IMG/VR virus record: IMGVR_UViG_3300020205_000831
Coordinates: 1-20,175 of that record
DNA length: 20,175 nucleotides
DNA from: a virus
Reading direction: 5' to 3' (one strand)
Both the position numbers and the translations under genes were made by a program. Shown here in pieces: positions 13,171 through 18,275 of this stretch; position 1 is the first letter of the stretch, and every line of letters begins with the position of its first letter. Under the pieces are notes generated by a model. That model did no database searches. It had not been told where the DNA came from and saw nothing but the letters and a program-made list of their open reading frames with translations.

Positions 13171-13288
13171 CTGACTTACGCTTAGAGTACTCTATGATGC
13201 CTTCTTCCACAAACAAACTTGCGCTGAGTACTGCGAGGAACGCCCAAAGAGGCCATGTAAAATAAAACGCTTCAAGTAAGTCATTCAT
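13148..13288 (-). CDS. 46-residue membrane protein
   Basis: ATG at 13288 overlaps the TAA of the upstream gene by one base (TAATG). The stop is TAG at 13148-13150, directly beside the next -10 box. The product starts MNDLLEAFYFTWPLWAFLAV, continues hydrophobic to LSASLF, then becomes charged (EEGIIEYSKRKS). One transmembrane helix at about residues 8-27 with a cytoplasmic, basic C-terminus is likely. Its 3' end doubles as promoter DNA for the following gene. Function unknown; a membrane effect on the host early in infection is possible but not shown. Confidence 0.65.
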   Translation of the reverse strand: MNDLLEAFYFTWPLWAFLAVLSASLFVEEGIIEYSKRKSVDNPAIQ

Positions 13289-13494
13289 TATTTAACTCCC
13301 AGTTCGTTGAGTGTTTCCGCTACTTCAATTGCGTCTGCTAGTGTGTTCAGCACTACCATCAGTGCTGTTACGCCCGCAGGATCATTCTTCAAAATGCTCA
13401 TTGCGTAGGCCATGGCCTCGTCAAGCGTATCGCGTTTGGCAAAGAGATTACAACGAATCTTCTTTGTAAGTTCTGCTGTTGTCAATGCTTGCAT
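13288..13494 (-). CDS. small helical protein, function unknown
   Basis: 68 residues, almost all helix (MQALTTAELTKKIRCNLFAK, then DEAMAYAMSIL and ALMVVLNTLADAIEVAETL), a likely two- or three-helix bundle. Start supported by the ribosome site AGGAGCGACAC and by a consensus promoter 31 bases upstream. Its stop overlaps the start of the membrane-protein gene. No family recognised. Confidence 0.7.
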   Translation of the reverse strand: MQALTTAELTKKIRCNLFAKRDTLDEAMAYAMSILKNDPAGVTALMVVLNTLADAIEVAETLNELGVK

Positions 13495-13524
13495 GTGTCG
13501 CTCCTAGTGTGTCAGTGTGTAACT

Positions 13525-13553
13525 ATTATAACAGGGGATTGTTCCCCTGTCAA
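13525..13553 (-). promoter_or_regulatory. sigma70 early promoter with palindromic spacer
   Basis: TTGACA (13548-13553), 17 bases, TATAAT (13525-13530). ACAGGGG (13531-13537) and CCCCTGT (13544-13550) form a perfect 7-bp inverted repeat with a 6-base loop that fills the spacer and reaches into the -35. It begins five bases after the stop of the upstream gene, so it may be both terminator hairpin and operator. Drives gene 13288-13494. Confidence 0.8.
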
Positions 13554-13557
13554 CCAA

Positions 13558-13944
13558 TTAGTCTATCCAGCTCTCTACCATCAGCACAGGCTTCTTCAGC
13601 ACTCGTTTTACAAAGTCCTCGGGCTCGTCATCTGCACGCACTAGCACAAAGCCCATACTCTCTACCAAGTCTGTCTCGCACACTTGTAAGTCCAGACCTG
13701 CGGCCTCAAATGCTATGTTCATCTTAGTAAGGGCATACTTAACGCCTGCGTCGAAAGCCGCGTACTCTGAGTCTGCTGGGTCCTCAAAGTCGAACTCTTT
13801 CTCCATAATGTTCACGTACTCTTGTCCGTCTGCTACGATGAACTTGCCGATCTTCTTCCAGTTGCTCTGCTTCTCACTGTCAAAGTGGTCACAGGCTTCG
13901 TTCATGTCAAATGAGGCAAAGCGGTCATAATTGATATTAGCCAT
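13558..13944 (-). CDS. acidic protein, function unknown
   Basis: 128 residues, acidic, with many aromatic and Asp/Glu residues (EACDHFDSEKQSNWKKIGKF, EKEFDFEDPADSEYAAFDAG). The C-terminal half is alpha/beta (LVRADDEPEDFVKRVL). No membrane segment. Start set by the ribosome site AAGGAGCGAACCAA and a consensus promoter. The strong acidity recalls DNA-mimic phage proteins, but the charge is not extreme and no family is recognised. Confidence 0.7.
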   Translation of the reverse strand: MANINYDRFASFDMNEACDHFDSEKQSNWKKIGKFIVADGQEYVNIMEKEFDFEDPADSEYAAFDAGVKYALTKMNIAFEAAGLDLQVCETDLVESMGFVLVRADDEPEDFVKRVLKKPVLMVESWID

Positions 13945-13972
13945 TTGGTTCGCTCCTTGTTGCTATGTTTCT

Positions 13973-14001
13973 ATTATACAACTACTTTGGCTAGTTGTCA
14001 A
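13973..14001 (-). promoter_or_regulatory. sigma70 early promoter of gene 13558-13944
   Basis: TTGACA (13996-14001), 17 bases, TATAAT (13973-13978). CAACTA (13979-13984) and TAGTTG (13992-13997) form a perfect 6-bp inverted repeat around a 7-base loop filling the spacer. The same arrangement recurs at 17244. Confidence 0.8.
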
Positions 14002-14086
14002 CCTGGGCTAGCTTAGGCAGAGTCTCTAAACTCTCTTCGTATCCTTTAGTTACAACCCTTTTTGCATCTCTGCTGGGTTCTTACAT
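13991..14086 (-). pseudogene. small ORF whose second codon is TAA (broken or recoded)
   Basis: ATG at 14086 stands behind AAGGTGATCCTCAA, which aligns with the cluster's usual leader, and behind its own promoter (14119-14147). The next codon is TAA, but the frame then stays open for 29 codons to TAG at 13991-13993. The peptide (EPSRDAKRVVTKGYEESLET, then LPKLAQVDN) looks like real protein. The 3' end carries the -35 of the next promoter, as other genes here do. No other in-frame start exists. An overlapping GTG frame gives 15 residues. A point mutation, base-call error, or recoding could explain it. Confidence 0.45.
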
Positions 14087-14118
14087 TTGAGGATCACCTT
14101 GCTTGTTATTATGTGTTA

Positions 14119-14147
14119 ATTATAGCACCGATCAATAACCCAGTCAA
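14119..14147 (-). promoter_or_regulatory. sigma70 early promoter before the start-stop ORF
   Basis: TTGACT (14142-14147), 17 bases, TATAAT (14119-14124). ATAACCC (14135-14141) and GGGTTAT (14153-14159) form a 7-bp stem with the -35 box in its 11-base loop. The right arm overlaps the stop codon of the upstream gene. No intact long ORF follows for about 170 bases. Confidence 0.75.
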
Positions 14148-14155
14148 CCGAAGGG

Positions 14156-14407
14156 TTATACCAAAGCCGCTGTCTTAGGATAGCGAGTTTCGGCCTCGCT
14201 AGCCCCACAGCAATCAAACTTGACCTGCCCGTACTCTCCCAGGACTTCGACCACGATATCATCGTAGGCGGCCCACTCGATACACTCTCGACGAGCCACT
14301 TGATAGTTGTTGGTCTCAACCAGGATCTGGCGACCGCGATCATCAACCTTGGCCTCTTCATTGCTGGAATGATCAGTGACCACACGGTACTTAAATGGAT
14401 ATCTCAT
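14156..14407 (-). CDS. small protein, function unknown
   Basis: The start is ATG at 14407, overlapping the TGA of the upstream gene (ATGA); the frame is open further upstream to 14455 but only across that gene. 83 residues beginning MRYPFKYRVVTDHSSNEEAK. It is beta-alpha with a DDIVVEVLGEYGQVKFDCCGA stretch. No membrane part and no recognised family. Translation is coupled to the 128-residue gene; no separate promoter is seen. Confidence 0.7.
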   Translation of the reverse strand: MRYPFKYRVVTDHSSNEEAKVDDRGRQILVETNNYQVARRECIEWAAYDDIVVEVLGEYGQVKFDCCGASEAETRYPKTAALV

Positions 14408-14790
14408 ACTGCTTCCTTCACAAAATAACGATACGGAAGTCCCAGGAGGTAGCACAGGTACTCGTCGTCACCATCACTACTTTCTGCCTCGTGGATCCAT
14501 CGCATGGCCATCTCACGATCCTTCGCGCCGGACATCAAGAGATCCAACATACGGATCTCAAAGTCGTGTGCTGCCTTAGCTTCAGCTGCCACACGAAGCT
14601 TGTTCTCTTCGTCAATCACACGGGCCAGCTGCACGAACTCAGCTTCGAAGGTAGCCTCGTCCCAGGCTGATGTATCGATGCCACGTGGGCGAACGCCGTA
14701 GGCATCCTTGTACATGTCCCAGTAGGTGCAAGCATACTGCTCCAGGACTGTCATCTCTTCCCAGGGCTGCATGTAGTTGGTAGTAGTCAT
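14404..14790 (-). CDS. helical protein, function unknown
   Basis: 128 residues, mainly helix, acidic, with an aromatic N-terminus (NYMQPWEEMTVLEQYACTYWDMYKDAYG) and a long central helix (ARVIDEENKLRVAAEAKAAH). The C-terminus YLCYLLGLPYRYF is hydrophobic but short. The start follows AGGAGCGAAACTT and a consensus promoter. First gene of a two-gene unit with 14156-14407. No family recognised. Confidence 0.7.
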   Translation of the reverse strand: MTTTNYMQPWEEMTVLEQYACTYWDMYKDAYGVRPRGIDTSAWDEATFEAEFVQLARVIDEENKLRVAAEAKAAHDFEIRMLDLLMSGAKDREMAMRWIHEAESSDGDDEYLCYLLGLPYRYFVKEAV

Positions 14791-14824
14791 AAGTTTCGCT
14801 CCTTAGTTGCTAGTGTATGTGTAT

Positions 14825-14853
14825 ATTATAGCAAGTTTGGACTAATCAGTCAA
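14825..14853 (-). promoter_or_regulatory. sigma70 early promoter of gene 14404-14790
   Basis: TTGACT (14848-14853), 17 bases, TATAAT (14825-14830). A short inverted repeat, GACT/AGTC, surrounds the -35 side. The stretch 14798-14839 is an exact 42-base copy of 16251-16292. Confidence 0.8.
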
Positions 14854-14857
14854 CCAA

Positions 14858-15163
14858 TCAGCTTATGCCCATGAGGTCTTTGTGCATCCGGCTGATAAAA
14901 GGTTTGACCACTCGTTTCTCACGTGCGGGCTTCTTCTGTGTAAGAGCAGGAGAAGAATCAACTAGATCCTTAACACGAGCAACAACCACTAACTCACTGG
15001 GCTCGTACCATGCAACCCTCTGCTTAGAGCCTGCGGGAAGTACTAGACTCACACTGCCGGAACTCGCCACACTGTTGACCACGCACAAGGTTCCGTGTTG
15101 TGTGCGGACGATGTCTAAGGGAGCTAGTCTCAACCGCTTGCCTTCAGGGGATATCTTCTTCAT
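14858..15163 (-). CDS. basic protein with a small beta-barrel-like start, function unknown
   Basis: 101 residues. The first 65 alternate strands (LDIVRTQHGTLCVVNSVASSGSVSLVLPAG, VAWYEPSELVVVARV), suggesting a small SH3- or KOW-like barrel. The C-terminus is lysine- and arginine-rich (KKPAREKRVVKPFISRMHKD) and could bind nucleic acid or ribosomes. ATG overlaps the stop of the upstream 31-residue membrane-protein ORF (ATGA); the ribosome site is AGGAGCAAAAG. Promoter 15227-15255 can serve it. No family recognised; the barrel idea is inference. Confidence 0.7.
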   Translation of the reverse strand: MKKISPEGKRLRLAPLDIVRTQHGTLCVVNSVASSGSVSLVLPAGSKQRVAWYEPSELVVVARVKDLVDSSPALTQKKPAREKRVVKPFISRMHKDLMGIS

Positions 15164-15255
15164 CTTTTGCTCCTACGTTTGATTAGGACTAAACAAGTTA
15201 TCATTGCCACTAGGCTGATGGTATTCATTATAGCACCAAACAGTTCTATTGTCAT
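15160..15255 (-). CDS. 31-residue membrane miniprotein
   Basis: ATG at 15255 to TGA at 15160-15162, overlapping the next ATG. The peptide is a hydrophobic helix followed by a basic end (MTIELFGAIMNTISLVAMIT, then CLVLIKRRSKR), a textbook single span with positive-inside C-terminus. A second ATG at 15228 would give 22 residues. The start coincides with the -35-like box of a promoter, so the ORF might instead be leader sequence. Support is the hydrophobicity pattern and the overlap with its neighbour. Confidence 0.5.
   Translation of the reverse strand: MTIELFGAIMNTISLVAMITCLVLIKRRSKR
15227..15255 (-). promoter_or_regulatory. probable sigma70 promoter inside the miniprotein gene
   Basis: ATGACA (15250-15255), one mismatch to TTGACA, 17-base spacer, perfect TATAAT (15227-15232). 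It would give the basic-protein gene a leader of about 57 bases. Confidence 0.5.
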
Positions 15256-15259
15256 AGCG

Positions 15260-15409
15260 TTATACTCCGCGTTGTAAACGGCCCATTAGCAGGGCTGTGT
15301 ATAGTTTAGCTTTAACTTCGTCACGTACTGCCTGTGCAGCCGCTGTTTGTGGAAGTGTAAACTGTGCTACTCGTCTACGCTGTGCTAACAACACTTTAAC
15401 TGTACGCAT
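15260..15409 (-). CDS. 49-residue basic protein
   Basis: ATG at 15409 after CGGAGAAGAT, TAA at 15260-15262. The peptide starts MRTVKVLLAQRRRVAQFTLP and continues as an Ala-rich helix (QTAAAQAVRDEVKAKLYTAL) with a basic tail. A consensus promoter lies 30 bases upstream and shares an exact 30-base leader with the next gene to the right. It is followed four bases later by the membrane miniprotein. No family recognised. The promoter-leader arrangement makes it likely real. Confidence 0.65.
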   Translation of the reverse strand: MRTVKVLLAQRRRVAQFTLPQTAAAQAVRDEVKAKLYTALLMGRLQRGV

Positions 15410-15438
15410 ATCTTCTCCGTTTGCTTTACTGTACTACT

Positions 15439-15467
15439 ATTGTACTAGTTTTGGGCTAGGCTGTCAA
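15439..15467 (-). promoter_or_regulatory. sigma70 early promoter of the 49-residue gene
   Basis: TTGACA (15462-15467), 17 bases, TACAAT (15439-15444). It begins directly after the TAG of the upstream gene. Leader and -10 (15415-15444) are an exact copy of 15774-15803. Confidence 0.8.
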
Positions 15468-15767
15468 CTACTTAAACAACAAGCACAGCTGACCCAAGTT
15501 AGCCTGGTGTTGCGCAAATGCCGCAAGTTCCAGCGGCTGTACTGCGCGGGTGTAACCCTGGTAGTAGTGGTTGTGACATTGACCTTTGGTGTCCACAGTG
15601 GTCCACGCAGGATCACTTAGAGTTTTGAACATCCAAGTACCGTCAGTGGCTGGGCCAATCACTAGGTAAGTTGGCCCTACGTCCAGGCCTTTTTTGCTGG
15701 TGCCCACCACAACCTTTTGGCGAGTTTTAACTAGATGTAGCGTAGTATGTTCTTTAGTAATTAGCAT
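15468..15767 (-). CDS. small beta-rich protein, function unknown
   Basis: 99 residues. Beta-rich N-terminus (TTLHLVKTRQKVVVGTSKKG, YLVIGPATDGTWMF), then a helix at the C-terminus rich in Ala, Gln and Leu (LELAAFAQHQANLGQLCLLF). Basic overall; no membrane span. Start set by CGGAGCGAACC and its own promoter at 15798. TAG is followed immediately by the -35 of the next promoter. No family recognised. Confidence 0.7.
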   Translation of the reverse strand: MLITKEHTTLHLVKTRQKVVVGTSKKGLDVGPTYLVIGPATDGTWMFKTLSDPAWTTVDTKGQCHNHYYQGYTRAVQPLELAAFAQHQANLGQLCLLFK

Positions 15768-15797
15768 GGTTCGCTCCGTTTGCTTTACTGTACTACT

Positions 15798-15826
15798 ATT
15801 GTAAGCTCAATCTATCTGTACGTCAA
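15798..15826 (-). promoter_or_regulatory. sigma70 early promoter of gene 15468-15767
   Basis: TTGACG (15821-15826), 17 bases, TACAAT (15798-15803). The -35 and spacer overlap the last codons of the 65-residue gene upstream. Confidence 0.7.
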
Positions 15827-16004
15827 CCAATCGACCTGCTCTGAAGATATAATATTCATTGATAGGACATGAGCTGGATCCACTGCTGACCCACACGCAA
15901 TCATTCCCTGGTTGGACTGTGGCCCAGGTCTTGCCTTGTTCTTTAAGGCGATCAAGGACCACAATCAATTCGAACTCGTTGATGCCCGGCCTAACTTCAA
16001 TCAT
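15807..16004 (-). CDS. 65-residue protein, function unknown
   Basis: Starts at ATG 16004, overlapping the end of the upstream gene by eight bases. Pattern beta-alpha-beta-beta: MIEVRPGINEFELIVVLDRL, KTWATVQPGNDCVWVSSG, EYYIFRAGRLVDVQI. Two Cys. The stop codon lies within the promoter of the next gene. Coupled to the 82-residue gene; no own promoter. No family recognised. Confidence 0.65.
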   Translation of the reverse strand: MIEVRPGINEFELIVVLDRLKEQGKTWATVQPGNDCVWVSSGSSSCPINEYYIFRAGRLVDVQID

Positions 16005-16245
16005 ACGACTTCTTGTCTCCGAACTGCTCGTTGTGCTCGTAGCCTGCGTAGTAGGCTTTCATCTCAGCAAGTGACATGTCGTGTCCTTCAACGCGAGGTG
16101 CGCGACCTGTACCGTTGGGGTACTTGTGGGGACTTGGAAAGCGACCGTAATAGCTGTCAGCTGACCCGCGATCGAAAGGGCTACCATGTGACGCATCGTA
16201 TATCATGCCCTGGAATTCTTGTGTGCGATTTGTGTCTACAATCAT
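15997..16245 (-). CDS. 82-residue Gly/Tyr/His-rich protein, function unknown
   Basis: Low-complexity, polar protein with many Gly, Tyr, Ser and His (YDASHGSPFDRGSADSYYGR, FPSPHKYPNGTGR) and one helical segment (SLAEMKAYYAGYEHNEQF). It is probably largely disordered outside that helix. The start follows AGGAGCAACAA and a consensus promoter. A DxGSADSYYGRxxxPHxYP pattern of this sort is one I associate loosely with small T4-like phage proteins of unknown role. Downstream, the 65-residue gene overlaps it by eight bases. Confidence 0.65.
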   Translation of the reverse strand: MIVDTNRTQEFQGMIYDASHGSPFDRGSADSYYGRFPSPHKYPNGTGRAPRVEGHDMSLAEMKAYYAGYEHNEQFGDKKSYD

Positions 16246-16277
16246 TTGTTGCTCCTTAGTTGCTAGTGTATGTGTAT

Positions 16278-16306
16278 ATTATAGCAAGTTTGAGCAGGTC
16301 TGTCAA
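16278..16306 (-). promoter_or_regulatory. sigma70 early promoter of gene 15997-16245
   Basis: TTGACA (16301-16306), 17 bases, TATAAT (16278-16283). It lies directly after the hairpin that follows the tRNA pair. Its -10 and leader (16251-16292) are identical over 42 bases to those at 14798-14839. Confidence 0.85.
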
Positions 16307-16315
16307 ATGGTATTG

Positions 16316-16333
16316 TGTTGTATTTTTACAACA
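16316..16333 (-). other. hairpin between the tRNAs and the next promoter
   Basis: TGTTGTA/TACAACA, a perfect 7-bp stem with a 4-base loop, two bases past the tRNA-Arg 3' end and nine bases before the -35. The core GTTGTATTTTTACAAC is repeated exactly at 19014-19029, again between a gene end and a promoter. No U-tract follows on the minus strand, so it may act as an RNA processing signal or weak terminator. Confidence 0.55.
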
Positions 16334-16334
16334 A

Positions 16335-16409
16335 TGGTCCGGCGTCCAGGAATCGAACCTGGATTAATAGCTTAGAAGGCTACTGTTCTATCCGTTGAAC
16401 TAACGCCAG
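16335..16409 (-). tRNA. tRNA-Arg(UCU)
   Basis: 75 bases including encoded CCA (16335-16337). Acceptor CTGGCGT/ACGCCGG (one G-T pair), discriminator A. D arm GTTC/GAAC, anticodon stem GTAGC/GCTAT, loop CTTCTAA with anticodon TCT. T arm CCAGG/CCTGG with loop TTCGATT. All arms fold. It reads AGA and AGG, frequent codons in the AT-rich plus-strand genes. Separated from the second tRNA by four bases, so probably processed from one transcript. Confidence 0.92.
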
Positions 16410-16413
16410 GAAT

Positions 16414-16489
16414 TGGTGGGCCCACCTGGATTCGAACCAGGGACCAAAGGATTATGAGTCCTCTGCTCTCACCGCTGAGCTATAGGCCC
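16414..16489 (-). tRNA. tRNA with anticodon CAU, probably tRNA-Ile2
   Basis: 76 bases including encoded CCA (16414-16416). Acceptor GGGCCTA/TGGGCCC, D arm AGCTC-type, anticodon stem GAGGA/TCCTT with loop CTCATAA, T arm CTGG/CCAG with loop TTCGAAT. Anticodon CAT can be Met or Ile2, in which C34 becomes lysidine and AUA is read. The anticodon arm and variable region (ACTCATAATC, TTGGTC) resemble E. coli ileX more than elongator Met. T4 also encodes Ile2. Pairing with tRNA-Arg(UCU) suggests help with AUA and AGA codons. Confidence 0.88.
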
Positions 16490-16495
16490 TACTGA

Positions 16496-16687
16496 CTATT
16501 TAATTCGTTCTATCTCTAACAGGTCGCCGTGTGGATCCTCTTCGAAGATCACGCACTCGACGATGCCTTCCTCACTAAGGCTAGCGATGGCTAGTTCCCT
16601 GGCTTCTTTCAAACTGTGTGTTGTGTCGACTAAATCCTCGAATCCATCTTCATCGATTGTCCACACTTCATATAGTTCCCAATTCAT
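16496..16687 (-). CDS. 63-residue acidic protein, function unknown
   Basis: Acidic alpha/beta miniprotein (MNWELYEVWTIDEDGFEDLV, then SLKEARELAIASL and IVECVIFEEDPHGDLLEIE). No membrane span. Ends six bases before the tRNA pair and starts after a nested-hairpin intergenic RNA, with AGAGAAAG as weak ribosome site. No promoter between it and the upstream gene, so it is probably read from the promoter at 17244. Its transcript would continue into the tRNAs. Confidence 0.65.
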   Translation of the reverse strand: MNWELYEVWTIDEDGFEDLVDTTHSLKEARELAIASLSEEGIVECVIFEEDPHGDLLEIERIK

Positions 16688-16787
16688 CTTTCTCTTTCAG
16701 GTTAGAAAGCCCGAGGAAGATCTTCTAGCACGTTGTAATCCTTATAGGGAACAACAAAGCAATATTGATCTAAGCTCGGGCTTTTGA
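16688..16787 (-). ncRNA. nested-hairpin intergenic RNA
   Basis: This 100-base gap holds an ordered fold. Outer stem: AAAGCCCGAG (16706-16715) with CTCGGGCTTT (16775-16784), 10 perfect pairs. Middle: AGATC (16718-16722) with GATCT (16767-16771). Inner: GTTGT (16732-16736) with ACAAC (16751-16755), and a tip CCT/AGG (16740-16742, 16746-16748). It lies between the stop of the basic-tail protein and the start of the 63-residue gene. There is no U-tract on the minus strand (four T on the plus), so it is not a clear terminator for the genes here. Could be a processing site, a regulatory leader or a stable small RNA. Confidence 0.45.
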
Positions 16788-17189
16788 TTAGAATGATGTG
16801 TTTTCGTCTTCGAGAGCAACAGCTGCAGCTTCTTTCAAAGCAGCCGCTTCACGTGATGCCTTGGTAGACTTCACGGGAGCCTTCGTTGAAGTCTTAGCTG
16901 TGGTCTTCGCCTTAGGAGTCGAAACCTTAGCTGGGGTCTTCGGAGCCTTCTCATCCAGGTACTCAGCGATGGCTGATTGAGCAGCTGCATCAGCAAACTC
17001 GGCCATTGATTGAAGCTGACGAACAGCCTCGTACTTGGAAACTGCTGTAGCTAGCTCAGCCAAGCGGATGTCTTCGTGACCGTGTTTCGCAAGTACTTTG
17101 ATACGCATGATATCAGTTGCGAAGCGGACCTTATACTCGCCATTGAGTTTTGATACACCAACGATGTTAAATGTTTTATCTGTAGCCAT
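16788..17189 (-). CDS. protein with histone-H1-like Ala/Lys/Pro tail
   Basis: 133 residues in two parts. Residues 1-80 form a folded domain (TFNIVGVSKLNGEYKVRFAT, MRIKVLAKHGHEDIRLAEL) with beta then helix. Residues 80-120 are low-complexity Lys, Ala, Thr, Pro (EKAPKTPAKVSTPKAKTTAK and KAPVKSTKAS), like histone H1 or bacterial H1-like tails, followed by an acidic end. It may bind DNA or RNA early in infection. Promoter 17244-17272 and ribosome site GAGGTAACAAA. The fold of the first part is not one I can name. Confidence 0.7.
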   Translation of the reverse strand: MATDKTFNIVGVSKLNGEYKVRFATDIMRIKVLAKHGHEDIRLAELATAVSKYEAVRQLQSMAEFADAAAQSAIAEYLDEKAPKTPAKVSTPKAKTTAKTSTKAPVKSTKASREAAALKEAAAVALEDENTSF

Positions 17190-17243
17190 TTTGTTACCTC
17201 TTTCTGTGTGTGATTAAAATTATGAACGCCTTGTCCATTTCTT

Positions 17244-17272
17244 ATTGTACAACTATTTTGGTTAGTTGTCAA
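17244..17272 (-). promoter_or_regulatory. sigma70 early promoter of the H1-like-tail gene
   Basis: TTGACA (17267-17272), 17 bases, TACAAT (17244-17249). CAACTA/TAGTTG (17250-17255, 17263-17268) fill the spacer as a 6-bp inverted repeat. The -35 and part of the spacer encode the last residues and stop of the upstream gene. Confidence 0.8.
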
Positions 17273-17525
17273 CCAATTTCTGCCTCTTTTGGCGAACCAA
17301 AGGAGCAGGAATCTTTGATGATTTGAACTCTTTGGTTACATAATAGGTAATCAAACTTCGTTGGATCATCGTAACCAAATCGCCGTGATCTTCTGGCACC
17401 ACGAACCTAACCGGGCACTCACCCCAACTCGCTGTCAAGACGAACTGATGATAGTACCTTCTGTGATCCTTGTTAGCAGGATCGAAGATTACATACGGTC
17501 TACCGAATAGCTCAAGTCTGCTCAT
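17262..17525 (-). CDS. conserved-type phage protein, function unknown
   Basis: 87 residues beginning MSRLELFGRPYVIFDPANKD, with a WGECPVRFVVPEDHGDLVTM core and a basic C-terminus. I recall very similar short proteins in T4-like cyanophages (SRLELFG, NKDHRR, CPVRF, GDLVTMIQR), with no known role; not verified. It starts inside the 3' end of the 45-residue gene (14-base overlap). Its stop overlaps a promoter hairpin. Confidence 0.75.
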   Translation of the reverse strand: MSRLELFGRPYVIFDPANKDHRRYYHQFVLTASWGECPVRFVVPEDHGDLVTMIQRSLITYYVTKEFKSSKIPAPLVRQKRQKLVDN

Positions 17526-17649
17526 TCATAGTCACCCATTGTTGAATCACTGCCTCAAGTGGTTTGAAATCATAGGATGGCTGTGAGGGGCGCACCCGTT
17601 CTCGTTCCTTAGTATCGTATGCCGTATTAAGTTCACGATTGGTTTTCAT
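17512..17649 (-). CDS. 45-residue protein, function unknown
   Basis: ATG at 17649 overlaps the TGA of the Api92-like gene (ATGA), and the ORF ends at TGA 17512-17514 inside the next gene. The peptide begins MKTNRELNTAYDTKERERVR and ends EAVIQQWVTMNEQT. Polar, Arg/Glu-rich. Tight overlaps on both sides support translation in a three-gene run with its neighbours. I recall similar short proteins from T4-like phages, function unknown. Confidence 0.65.
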   Translation of the reverse strand: MKTNRELNTAYDTKERERVRPSQPSYDFKPLEAVIQQWVTMNEQT

Positions 17650-18266
17650 TTTTCTTGTTCCTGTTCGTTAGTTGCACTCAACCCGCCATCAAGATCGATG
17701 TCGAGGTTTTCCTCTTCGTATTCAGCAATGCACTCACTGATACCAAACATCTCATCTAGCTCAGAAGGAAGTTCTTCTGCTACTGACTCCGATGTCATAC
17801 CGCCGATGTCGTAATAGTCATCGCCGTCTTCGCTGTAGATACCAGCAAAAGCCATACCCGGTTCATAGTAATACAACCGGACGCTAAATCCCAAGTCCAT
17901 GAACTTGTCCATGGCCGCTACAGGAGGGGCCCAAGCACTGTCGAAACTCATGGTGATCTTGTTAGGGCTGTCTTGCTGTGGTTCACCGTAGTCGTCACCA
18001 CCTACATCCCACTTGGTGCCCCATTCGTTGACGCAGTAGTCATACCAGTTGCCATAGCCGTGTGTGGCAATGTTACGGGCTGTGTCCTCCTCGAGCTTCT
18101 TCTGCTCGTCGGGGTCGCCCACGCATCCTGCCACGATATGAAGATCCTGGGGCACTGGAATGAACTCATTGAGGAACTTTCCGTCTTTGAACGCGGCTTT
18201 CGCCCTAACGATCATTGCTGGATCATCGTGCTGTAGTTCGAGAGTGTTGTTGCACCAATTAGGCAT
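17646..18266 (-). CDS. Api92-like / YubB ferredoxin-fold protein
   Basis: 206 residues. The opening MPNWCNNTLELQHDDP is the hallmark of the Api92-like (DUF1281) family found on phages and plasmids. A central NWYDYCVNEWGTKWDV motif followed by SFDSAWAPP and YYYEPGMAFAGIY matches the same family's C-terminal ferredoxin-like domain. The last 45 residues are very acidic (SELDEMFGISECIAEYEEEN). Function in the family is unknown. Ribosome site AAGGAGCCCTT overlaps the stop codon of the upstream 87-residue gene, and the 3' end overlaps the 45-residue gene. Confidence 0.85.
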   Translation of the reverse strand: MPNWCNNTLELQHDDPAMIVRAKAAFKDGKFLNEFIPVPQDLHIVAGCVGDPDEQKKLEEDTARNIATHGYGNWYDYCVNEWGTKWDVGGDDYGEPQQDSPNKITMSFDSAWAPPVAAMDKFMDLGFSVRLYYYEPGMAFAGIYSEDGDDYYDIGGMTSESVAEELPSELDEMFGISECIAEYEEENLDIDLDGGLSATNEQEQEK

Positions 18267-18275
18267 AAGGGCTCC

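Noticed and set aside
14116-14385. 89-codon minus-strand frame overlapping gene 14156-14407
   Set aside because: Trp/Ser/Arg-rich shadow frame that runs into the promoter at 14119.
14408-14455. Longer start for gene 14156-14407
   Set aside because: The extra 16 codons overlap the upstream coding region and lack a ribosome site; ATG at 14407 overlaps the stop as ATGA.
16414-16489. Initiator tRNA-fMet
   Set aside because: The first acceptor pair is G-C and the anticodon stem lacks the three consecutive G-C pairs of initiators.
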